Origin: Thiodiazotropha sp037384445
GTDB taxonomy: Bacteria; Pseudomonadota; Gammaproteobacteria; Chromatiales; Chromatiaceae
Reading direction: 5' to 3'
Length of the DNA: 10,837 bases
NCBI GenBank assembly: GCA_037384445.1
Contig: JARRNY010000091.1
Location: 1-10,837 of the forward strand
This document shows positions 1 to 5,404 of the stretch, piece by piece. The notes under the pieces were generated by a model. That model worked only from the letters and a program-made list of their open reading frames with translations, was not told the origin of the DNA and ran no database searches. Every line of letters begins with the position of its first letter. Positions within the stretch are counted from its first letter, which is position 1. A program made the translations under genes and the position numbers.

Positions 1-160
1 GAATGCAATCATTCTTACATGTGTGAATCTTTTTCACCTCCAAATCCAACCGACAGATTATTTTTTACCTCATAAACGGTCTTGGACTGCGTTGCATTAG
101 GGTAACATATCCTTAAGGAGTGTCAACAAGTCCTTAAAACTATCATCAATCCATCTGTTG
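1..160. other. AT-rich non-coding left flank
   Basis: I see no convincing coding frame here. There is a short dyad at the very start (GAATG-caat-CATTC, 1-14). TTGGAC at about 83-88 is followed 17 bases later by a poor -10 candidate (ACATAT). It is possible but weak as a promoter for the genes to the right. The stretch is visibly more AT-rich than the operon that follows. Confidence 0.4.
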
Positions 161-305
161 CTCACGTAATCAGAGACACGCTAATAGAACACGCGTCTCA
201 CTTTACTCGCGTAATCAGAGACGCACTAACATGTCCTTTTAGGAACATGTGTCTCCCTTTACTCGCATAATTAGATACGCGCTAACAGAGCACGTGTCTC
301 ACTTT
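161..305 (+). repeat. Three tandem imperfect repeat units with GAGAC/GTCTC palindromes
   Basis: Three consecutive units lie at 161-205, 206-261 and 262-305 (45, 56 and 44 bp). Each starts CTCRCRTAAT, continues with AGAGACRC (degenerate in unit 3) and CTAA, and ends with a YGTCTCnCTTT block. Within each unit GAGAC near the left and GTCTC near the right form an imperfect hairpin. Unit 2 is longer because it carries its own inner dyad, ACATGTCC against GGAACATGT. Units of this size, each a dyad, are typical of REP-like palindromes or remnants of small non-autonomous elements. The family is not one I recognise, and no transposase is visible in the window. Confidence 0.75.
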
Positions 306-340
306 TGTCATAAAAGTAGGTGCATCTCCAATCTTAAATA

Positions 341-480
341 AACTGAGACATGCCGCAAAATTGTCTCCTTTTTATCCTCCCTCGAACCAGGTCTGAGCCT
401 CACTGATGCGGGCGTGTCTCATTTTACCATATCGGAGACGATTGCCTATGAGTGCGTCTCCGATCCATGTCTCTGATTTT
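341..480. repeat. Further GAGAC/GTCTC palindromes, including an inverted end copy
   Basis: More copies of the motif follow the tandem units. GAGACA at 345-350 faces TGTCTC at 362-367. GTGTCTCATTTTA at about 414-426 matches the right end of the tandem unit. A perfect 10-bp stem pairs ATCGGAGACG (431-440) with CGTCTCCGAT (455-464) across a 14-nt loop. At 468-478 GTCTCTGATTT is the reverse complement of the AATCAGAGAC start of the upstream units, so the whole cluster is roughly bracketed by inverted copies (about 167 and 478). The homology to exbB begins about 20 bp further on. Confidence 0.7.
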
Positions 481-497
481 AGTTTCTTATGTAGTGT

Positions 498-956
498 TTG
501 GAAGCGGCCAGCCAGTCCAAAACCGCCATGGGTACCATGCTGACCTACGGTCTGGCCCGGGCGCGCACCGCTCGCCGGCGTGACGATGTGGAGGTGGCGA
601 TGGAAGAGGGACTGATGGAGGCCATTCCACGCATGGAGAAGCGCACCCACTACCTCAGCACCCTGGCCAACATCGCCACCCTGCTGGGTCTACTGGGTAC
701 CATCATCGGTCTGATCCAGGCCTTTACCGCGGTCTCCAACGCCGATCCCGCCGAGAAGGCCGATATGCTCTCAGCCAGTATCTCGGTAGCCATGAACACC
801 ACGGCCTTCGGCCTCATGGCAGCCATCCCGCTGCTGCTGGTCTACGCCGTACTGCAGAGCAAAACCACCTCCCTGGTCGACAGCCTGGAGATGGCCTCGG
901 TCAAATTTCTCAACATCTTCAATGAGAAAGCCTATTCCGCACGGAGCAACGCATGA
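498..956 (+). CDS. MotA/TolQ/ExbB family proton channel subunit, 5'-truncated (probably a pseudogene)
   Basis: The 152-residue frame matches the C-terminal two thirds of a TolQ/ExbB-type inner-membrane channel subunit, which with ExbD/TolR partners uses proton motive force to drive envelope work. Two membrane segments are visible, about residues 52-76 (TLLGLLGTIIGLIQAF) and 96-119 (MNTTAFGLMAAIPLLL). The family's first membrane helix and the loop after it, roughly 50-60 residues, are missing: TAG at 492-494 closes the frame and upstream is repeat DNA. The only starts are TTG 498 or ATG 528/537, none with a good ribosome site. The loss is therefore probably real damage. The Glu of the TolQ/ExbB GIAEAL motif is Val97 here, while the downstream Thr (Thr102) is kept. 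The stop overlaps the next start (ATGA). The family call is firm; whether the product works is doubtful. Confidence 0.85.
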   Translation: MEAASQSKTAMGTMLTYGLARARTARRRDDVEVAMEEGLMEAIPRMEKRTHYLSTLANIATLLGLLGTIIGLIQAFTAVSNADPAEKADMLSASISVAMNTTAFGLMAAIPLLLVYAVLQSKTTSLVDSLEMASVKFLNIFNEKAYSARSNA

Positions 957-1462
957 GAAAACGTCTGCGTCACCATAATCACGAGGAAGGGCTGAATATC
1001 ACAGCCTTTCTGAACCTGATGGTGATTCTGATCCCTTTTCTGCTGATCACGGCGGCTTTCAACCGCTTCTCCATTCTCGAGCTTTACCTGCCGCCGGCCA
1101 GTGAAGGCGCCCTGAAGGCAATCAAGGAGCTCCAGCTCGAGGTCATCATCCGCAAGGAGAGCCTGGAGGTGGCGGATCAGCGGGGTGGCCTGATCAAGCG
1201 CATCCACAACAACGCCGAGGGCTATGACTACAAGGCGCTCAATGAGCTGCTGGTGCAGATCAAGATTCGCTTCCCGGAGAAACGCAACGTCTTCATCCTC
1301 TCCGAACCGCAAACCCATTACGACACCATGGTTCAGGTGATGGATGCGGTGCGAATGACCGAGCAGGTAGAAGCCGGCTCCCTGGTGCAGGCAGAACTGT
1401 TTCCCGAGATCTCGCTGGGTGATGCGCCACCTCAAGCCTCGGCTGAAGGTAACCCCTCATGA
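953..1462 (+). CDS. ExbD/TolR-like subunit 1 (Asn in place of the membrane Asp)
   Basis: This is a 169-residue ExbD/TolR-type protein: a short basic cytoplasmic N-terminus (1-13), one membrane helix (about 15-37) and a periplasmic domain. The helix matches the family pattern INxTPxxDxxxxLLxxF but reads LNITAFLNLMVILIPFLL, so the position of the ion-carrying Asp is Asn21 (AAC, 1013-1015). In ExbD, TolR and MotB that Asp is needed for proton use. This subunit is thus likely a structural partner rather than the proton carrier, with the second ExbD supplying the Asp. It overlaps exbB and the next gene by 4 bp each (ATGA), indicating coupled translation. The tail from about residue 155 (PPQASAEG) looks disordered. 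Confidence 0.85.
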   Translation: MRKRLRHHNHEEGLNITAFLNLMVILIPFLLITAAFNRFSILELYLPPASEGALKAIKELQLEVIIRKESLEVADQRGGLIKRIHNNAEGYDYKALNELLVQIKIRFPEKRNVFILSEPQTHYDTMVQVMDAVRMTEQVEAGSLVQAELFPEISLGDAPPQASAEGNPS

Positions 1463-1971
1463 AGATGTCACGCCGGGCGAAACGTATGGATCGCCATCAC
1501 AAACGAAACAAGAGTGGCGCGCTGCTCAACCTTGTCTCGTTGATGGATATCTTCACCATCCTGGTCTTCTTTCTGCTGGTCAACTCAGGCGAAGTGCAGG
1601 TACTGCCAAATGCCAAGGCGCTCAGTCTGCCCGAAGCAAAGGCCGAGCAGAAACCGAAAGAGACTCTGGTGGTAATGGTCAACCATGATGAGATCCTGGT
1701 GCAGGGTCACCGCATTCTGGATCTCAGCCAACCTCTGCCGGAAGGCACCCTGCTGCCTGCCTTGAAAAAGGAGCTGCTGCTTCGCGCAGAACATGCCAAA
1801 TCGAGCAGTCTGGAACCCTTCAAGGGCGATATCACTATCATGGGCGACAAGCAGATCCCCTACGATCTGCTGAAGCGGGTCATGGCCACCTGCGCCGACT
1901 CTGAATACCCCCATGTCTCCCTCGCCGTGCTGCAGACCGCTGCCAAGAAGGAAGGAGGGCAGCCCCTGTGA
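1459..1971 (+). CDS. ExbD/TolR-like subunit 2 (membrane Asp present)
   Basis: This 170-residue protein has a strongly basic N-terminus (residues 1-18), one membrane helix at about 22-42 (LNLVSLMDIFTILVFFLL) and a periplasmic C-terminal domain. Asp30 (GAT, 1546-1548) sits where ExbD/TolR/MotB proteins carry the proton-binding Asp. The periplasmic part contains LVVMVNHDEILVQG and a late VSLAVLQ strand, as expected of an ExbD fold. The start ATG at 1459 overlaps the previous stop (ATGA). ATG at 1465 is an alternative start two codons in. Together with the preceding Asn-bearing paralogue it would form an asymmetric ExbD pair. The GTGA overlap with the next gene again suggests translational coupling. 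Confidence 0.88.
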   Translation: MKMSRRAKRMDRHHKRNKSGALLNLVSLMDIFTILVFFLLVNSGEVQVLPNAKALSLPEAKAEQKPKETLVVMVNHDEILVQGHRILDLSQPLPEGTLLPALKKELLLRAEHAKSSSLEPFKGDITIMGDKQIPYDLLKRVMATCADSEYPHVSLAVLQTAAKKEGGQPL

Positions 1972-2945
1972 GCCTATCCTACCGCCACTCCGGCCAGCTG
2001 CCCTGGAGCACGCTGGATGCGGATGAACGCCGCTTCTATCTGATCACCACCACGGTCCTGCTGATAGCCCTGCTGTTCGCGCTTATCGTGCCGATCATCA
2101 ACCTTCCCGAGAAGGAGCGGTTCAAAAAGCAGTCGCTACCGCCACGCTTGGCGCGCCTGATTCTGGAACAGAAAAAGACCCCGCCTCCCAAACCGAAGCC
2201 AAAGCCCAAGATCGTGGAGGAGAAGAAGCCGAAGAAGGAAAAACCCAAAGAGGTGAAGAAACCTGAACCGGAAAAGAAACCGGAGAAACAGATAGCGAAA
2301 AAGCCTCCACCACCCTCCTCCACCGAACAGGCTCGGAAGAAGGCTGCCAATTCCGGCCTGCTGGCGTTTGCCGATCAACTGGCCGATCTGCGCGAAGAGC
2401 CGGCGATTCCTTCCACAGCCGGCATCCAGAAGCGGGCCGTAACCGGTCAGAAGGCAACCGGTGCTCAGCGCTCTATCATCACCTCCGGCGCTGCCCAAGG
2501 CAGTGGTGGCATCAACACCGCCGCCCTCAGCCGTGACACCGGCGGCCAGGGACTGGGGGGGCGCTCCACCACGCAGGTGAGCAGTCGTGCTGCGGATGCC
2601 AAACGGGCAGCGAATGCGACCAGCAGCGGCAAGCGCAACGGCAAAAACGTCAAAGGCAACCGCACCCGTGAGGAGATACAGACCGTCTTCGACCAGAACA
2701 AGGGGGCCGTCTATGCCCTCTACAATCGGGCTCTACGCAAGGACCCGACTCTGCGTGGCAAGGTGGTGCTGGAACTGACGATCGCGGCCAACGGCAGCGT
2801 TACCAAGTGCCGTATCATCTCCTCAGAGCTGAACGACAAGAGTCTTGAGCGCAAACTGGTCTCGCGTATCAAACTGTTCAAGTTCACCGCCAAGGATGTG
2901 GATACTGCGGTCGTCTCTTACCCGATCGATTTTCTACCCTCCTAG
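1968..2945 (+). CDS. AgmX/PglI C-terminal domain (TonB-like) energy-transducing protein
   Basis: The 325 residues have a TonB-like plan: a cytoplasmic N-terminus, one membrane helix (about 24-45), a Pro/Lys/Glu-rich periplasm-spanning stretch (about 67-117), a Gly/Ser/Ala-rich linker (about 125-230), and a folded C-terminal domain (about 232-325). That domain has the pattern TREEIQTVFDQNKGAVYALY, then RGKVVLELTIAANGSVTKC, then a final PIDF strand, which I read as the AgmX/PglI type, a cousin of the TonB tail. It begins with GTG overlapping the previous stop (GTGA). Its likely role is to carry motor force from the ExbB/ExbD complex to a partner in the outer envelope. The partner is not encoded in the window. 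The name AgmX reflects domain similarity only and does not show gliding. Confidence 0.8.
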   Translation: MSLSYRHSGQLPWSTLDADERRFYLITTTVLLIALLFALIVPIINLPEKERFKKQSLPPRLARLILEQKKTPPPKPKPKPKIVEEKKPKKEKPKEVKKPEPEKKPEKQIAKKPPPPSSTEQARKKAANSGLLAFADQLADLREEPAIPSTAGIQKRAVTGQKATGAQRSIITSGAAQGSGGINTAALSRDTGGQGLGGRSTTQVSSRAADAKRAANATSSGKRNGKNVKGNRTREEIQTVFDQNKGAVYALYNRALRKDPTLRGKVVLELTIAANGSVTKCRIISSELNDKSLERKLVSRIKLFKFTAKDVDTAVVSYPIDFLPS

Positions 2946-2963
2946 GCCGACGACAGAGACCCC

Positions 2964-3941
2964 ATGCGGTTTCGACTTATCATCCTCACCTGGCTATTGA
3001 TGACGGCGTCGTTCTCGACGCCGTCATCAGCCGATTGGTTCAGCCGACAGGCGGCCATCATGGGCACCCGGATCAGCGTGGAAGTCTGGCATCAAAACAA
3101 GGCCGAGGCTGAACAGGCCATCGACGATGTTCTGGCTGAGTTTCACCGTCTCGATCAAGCACTGAGTCCCTACATCGAAAGCAGCGAACTCTATCGCGTG
3201 AACCGGGATGCAGCCACACACCCGGTAGCCATCTCTGAAGAGTTCTTCGATCTACTCAAGACATCACTGGAGTATTCGCGGCTGACCGGCGGTGCTTTTG
3301 ACATCACATTCGCCTCCATCGGCTATCAGTATGACTATCGCAAACAGATCGCGCCCAGCGAGCAGGCAATTGCCGAAGCCCTGCCGCTGATCAACTATCA
3401 GCTCATCGAGCTCGATGCGCAGGCCCTGACTGTCGCCTTTGGCCAACCGGGGGTGCACATCGATCTGGGCGGTATCGCCAAAGGATATGCGGTCGATCGT
3501 GGGATCACCATCCTGCATCAGCGAGGCATTGAAAACGCCCTGGTCAGTGCCGGTGGCGACAGCCGCCTGTTGGGTGATCATCGCGACCGCCCATGGAGTA
3601 TAGGCATCCAGGCACCGCGCAACAAAAAAAGCATGGCAGCCGTATTGCCACTGTCAAACACAGCCATCTCCACATCAGGCGATTATGAGCGTTACTTCGA
3701 ACGTGATGGGGTGAGATACCATCACATCATCAACCCCAAGACGGGCCAATCGGCAGGAGAGTTACGCAGCGTCACCATTCTCGGCCCCAATGCCACCCGC
3801 ACCGATGCCCTATCGACAAGCGTCTTTGTACTGGGTTTGAAACAGGGATTGGCACTCATCGACCAATTGGATGACGTGGACGCGGTGATCATCACCAACC
3901 AGGGGAAAATGTACGTCTCCTCAGGTATGGAAAAACAGTAG
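2964..3941 (+). CDS. apbE: FAD:protein FMN transferase (ApbE family)
   Basis: ApbE proteins use FAD and Mg2+ to attach FMN covalently to a Thr/Ser of exported flavoproteins such as RnfG/NqrC-type subunits and FMN-binding domains. The 325-residue protein has a signal peptide (hydrophobic 5-15, likely cut after SSA at 23, with no lipoprotein Cys). Family motifs follow in order: IMGTRISVEV (32-41), HIDLGGIAKGYAVD (165-178), NALVSAGGD (191-199), RPWSIGIQAP (209-218), AISTSGDYERY (234-244), HIINPKTG (254-261) and the metal-binding TDALST (280-285). Length and motifs are those of an intact enzyme. It starts 18 bp after the AgmX-like gene, so it is probably in the same operon. No target flavoprotein is visible nearby. 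A 14-bp perfect hairpin lies inside the signal-peptide codons (see findings). Confidence 0.93.
   Translation: MRFRLIILTWLLMTASFSTPSSADWFSRQAAIMGTRISVEVWHQNKAEAEQAIDDVLAEFHRLDQALSPYIESSELYRVNRDAATHPVAISEEFFDLLKTSLEYSRLTGGAFDITFASIGYQYDYRKQIAPSEQAIAEALPLINYQLIELDAQALTVAFGQPGVHIDLGGIAKGYAVDRGITILHQRGIENALVSAGGDSRLLGDHRDRPWSIGIQAPRNKKSMAAVLPLSNTAISTSGDYERYFERDGVRYHHIINPKTGQSAGELRSVTILGPNATRTDALSTSVFVLGLKQGLALIDQLDDVDAVIITNQGKMYVSSGMEKQ
2998..3029. repeat. Perfect 14-bp inverted repeat with 4-nt loop inside apbE
   Basis: TGATGACGGCGTCG (2998-3011), loop TTCT, then its exact reverse complement (3016-3029). It lies about 34 nt into the apbE reading frame and encodes LMTASFSTPSSA of the signal peptide. 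No T-run follows on either strand, so it is not a standard terminator. In mRNA it would be a very stable stem-loop. Confidence 0.9.
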
Positions 3942-4039
3942 CCAGTGATCGGCCCGGATTCCTTCTAAAGCAACCTTTGTACTGCATCCGCAGCTCTATT
4001 CTGCAGCCGCCTTTTGCGCATGACTCAACCCGCATGAAA

Positions 4040-4060
4040 CATGCCTTATCGCCAAGGCAT
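4040..4060. terminator. Possible weak bidirectional terminator between apbE and tgt
   Basis: ATGCCTT (4041-4047) and AAGGCAT (4054-4060) form a 7-bp stem with a 6-nt loop, reaching the tgt stop codon where apbE and tgt converge. No clear T-run follows on either strand, so it may instead be a scattered palindrome. The 14-mer CATGCCTTATCGCC recurs at 10376-10389. Confidence 0.3.
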
Positions 4061-5160
4061 CACTCACCAGAACGCAAAGCGTAAAACTCACGGACAAACG
4101 AAGTCAGCCGTCCCTCTTCGATCGCCTGACGAATATCCCGCATCAGTTTCTGGTAGTAAAAGAGATTGTGGATGGTGTTGAGCCGGGCACCGAGGATCTC
4201 GTTGCACTTATCCAGATGGCGCAGATAGGCGCGACTGTAGTTGCGGCAGGTGTAACACTCACATAGTGGATCGAGGGGACCTTCATCGTACTGGTGAGCA
4301 GCATGGCGTATCTTCACCACCCCCTGATGGGTAAAAAGGTGACCATTGCGGGCATTGCGGGTTGGCATCACGCAATCGAACATGTCGATACCCCGCTGTA
4401 CCGACTCGACGATATCTTCGGGTGTACCAACACCCATCAGATAGTGGGGCTTGTCATCCGGCAGTTCATGGCTGAGATAGTCGAGCACACGCCAGCGATC
4501 GACAGGCGGTTCACCGACCGAGAGGCCGCCCACGGCGTAGCCGTCAAAGCCGATCGCCTTGAGACCATCCAGCGAAGCCCCACGCAATGATTCGTACATG
4601 CCTCCCTGCACGATGCCGAACAGGGCTGAAGGGTTGTCGCCATGGGCCTGCTTACTGCGAGCAGCCCAGCGCAGGGAGAGCTCCATGGAGTCCCTGGCTT
4701 CCTGTTCCGTTGCCGGATAGGGGGTGCATTCGTCGAAGATCATGACGATGTCGGAACCCAGCTCGCGCTGAACCTGCATCGACTCCTCCGGCCCCATGAA
4801 GACCTTACTGCCATCAATGGGCGAGCGGAAGGTAACGCCGGCCTCGCTGATCTTACGCATCTTGCCCAGGCTGAAGACCTGAAAACCACCGGAGTCGGTC
4901 AGAATCGGCCGTTCCCAATGGGTAAAGCCATGCAGGTCACCGTGACGTTGGATCACCTCAGTGCCGGGACGTAGCATCAGATGGAAGGTATTGCCAAGAA
5001 TAATCTCGGCACCAAGATCAACCAACTCCTCCGGGGTCATGGCCTTGACTGTGCCGTAGGTCCCCACGGGCATAAAGGCCGGCGTCTCCACCGTACCCCG
5101 CGGAAAACTCAGCTGACCCCGCCTGGCTGATCCATCTGTTTGAAAAACCTCAAATTTCAT
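4060..5160 (-). CDS. tgt: tRNA-guanine(34) transglycosylase (queuine tRNA-ribosyltransferase)
   Basis: Tgt swaps guanine 34 of GUN-anticodon tRNAs (Asp, Asn, His, Tyr) for preQ1, the step before QueA in queuosine synthesis. It is a cytosolic TIM-barrel enzyme with a zinc site. The 366 residues are close to the roughly 375 of E. coli Tgt. Visible are the general acid Asp89 in LTDSGGFQVFSL, the substrate-pocket region FGIVQGG (181-187) and GLSVGEP (212-218), the nucleophile Asp262 in MFDCVMPTRNARNG, and the zinc ligands Cys300, Cys302, Cys305 and His331. All catalytic residues are present. Start ATG (complement of 5158-5160) is preceded by a weak GAGAG ribosome site. It lies downstream of queA on the same strand. 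The yajC-secDF genes that often follow tgt are absent; apbE converges on it instead. Confidence 0.97.
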   Translation of the reverse strand: MKFEVFQTDGSARRGQLSFPRGTVETPAFMPVGTYGTVKAMTPEELVDLGAEIILGNTFHLMLRPGTEVIQRHGDLHGFTHWERPILTDSGGFQVFSLGKMRKISEAGVTFRSPIDGSKVFMGPEESMQVQRELGSDIVMIFDECTPYPATEQEARDSMELSLRWAARSKQAHGDNPSALFGIVQGGMYESLRGASLDGLKAIGFDGYAVGGLSVGEPPVDRWRVLDYLSHELPDDKPHYLMGVGTPEDIVESVQRGIDMFDCVMPTRNARNGHLFTHQGVVKIRHAAHQYDEGPLDPLCECYTCRNYSRAYLRHLDKCNEILGARLNTIHNLFYYQKLMRDIRQAIEEGRLTSFVREFYALRSGE

Positions 5161-5247
5161 TTAGTTCTCTCGATCTGGTCATCATCCGACAGTCGATAAT
5201 CCGTTCCATCAAGATCAGTAACACTTCTGATAAATGTGAACCGGTTA

Positions 5248-5263
5248 TTAGGGTTATCCCTAA
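5248..5263. promoter_or_regulatory. Dyad TTAGGG-ttat-CCCTAA upstream of candidate small RNA
   Basis: Six-base arms separated by 4 nt sit directly upstream of the TTGACA hexamer at 5271-5276. The location fits an operator or activator site about 45-60 bp before the proposed RNA start. It could also be a small hairpin in the tgt leader. TTAGGGTTAT recurs at 9906-9915 before the tRNA gene. Confidence 0.3.
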
Positions 5264-5270
5264 AAAATAG

Positions 5271-5299
5271 TTGACACACAGCTCAGTATATTAGAAGCT
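5271..5299 (+). promoter_or_regulatory. Candidate plus-strand promoter for the small RNA
   Basis: A perfect -35 hexamer TTGACA lies at 5271-5276. Counting 35 bases forward puts the start near 5306, right at the first hairpin. The usual -10 position (5294-5299, GAAGCT) is poor. The better hexamer TATATT (5287-5292) is only 10 bp from TTGACA and would need a different -35, though it would also start transcription close by, near 5299. The promoter is plausible but not clean. Confidence 0.4.
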
Positions 5300-5395
5300 G
5301 TTTATGTGCTGATTCGCCAGAAACGAATTGGCACAACACTCCTCCATCCTCCTTTGGTGGAATATTTCAGCGCGGCACCCCAGCCGCGCTTTTTT
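5300..5395 (+). ncRNA. Candidate small regulatory RNA with anti-Shine-Dalgarno loop
   Basis: No gene I know matches this; the call rests on structure. Hairpin 1 pairs 5305-5316 with 5324-5335 (12 bp, two G-U wobbles, 7-nt loop CCAGAAA). Hairpin 2 pairs 5343-5348 with 5356-5361 (6 bp, one U-G wobble), exposing the loop CUCCUUU at 5349-5355, the complement of AAAGGAG. An unpaired AU-rich stretch (AATATTTC, 5361-5368) precedes hairpin 3, a terminator. The three wobbles become A-C mismatches on the minus strand, so the structure belongs to a plus-strand RNA. An upstream TTGACA fits the start. It lies antisense-oriented between queA and tgt. Expected role, by inference: binding ribosome sites of target mRNAs, perhaps with Hfq through the AU stretch and U tail. 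Alternatively it is a leader or processed element. Confidence 0.6.
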
Positions 5396-5399
5396 ATTT
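5369..5399 (+). terminator. Intrinsic terminator, plus strand
   Basis: AGCGCGGC (5369-5376), loop ACCCCA, GCCGCGCT (5383-5390), then TTTTT-A-TTT. The 8-bp GC-rich stem with a T-run is a textbook Rho-independent terminator in the plus direction. No plus-strand gene precedes it for well over 1 kb (apbE ends at 3941), so it needs its own transcript, the proposed small RNA. On the minus strand the stem is followed by GAAATATT, not a T-run. Confidence 0.85.
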
Positions 5400-5404
5400 G
5401 ACTC

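Noticed and set aside
161..480. CRISPR array
   Set aside because: Units are imperfect, contiguous with no unique spacers of constant length, and each is itself a dyad; no cas genes are nearby.
932..1435. 167-codon minus-strand frame
   Set aside because: It is antisense to the ExbD-like gene that has a clear family pattern and overlapping start and stop signals.
4642..4974. 110-codon plus-strand frame
   Set aside because: It lies fully antisense to tgt, which has all catalytic and zinc residues in the other strand.
5253..5268. Homing-endonuclease-like site (TAGGGATAAC on the minus strand)
   Set aside because: Only the first half resembles the I-SceI target; no endonuclease or intron is present and the match is explained by the short dyad.
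5284..5345. Minus-strand mini-ORF after GGAGG (18 codons from GTG, within the queA-tgt spacer)
   Set aside because: The purine-rich ribosome-site-like string is the complement of the anti-SD loop and linker of the RNA candidate; the peptide is unremarkable, and the wobble pattern favours the plus strand as the functional one.
5330..5345. Sigma-54 promoter (TGGCAC near 5329-5334)
   Set aside because: The -12 GC element is missing: the sequence after the 5-nt gap is TCCTC instead of TTGC.
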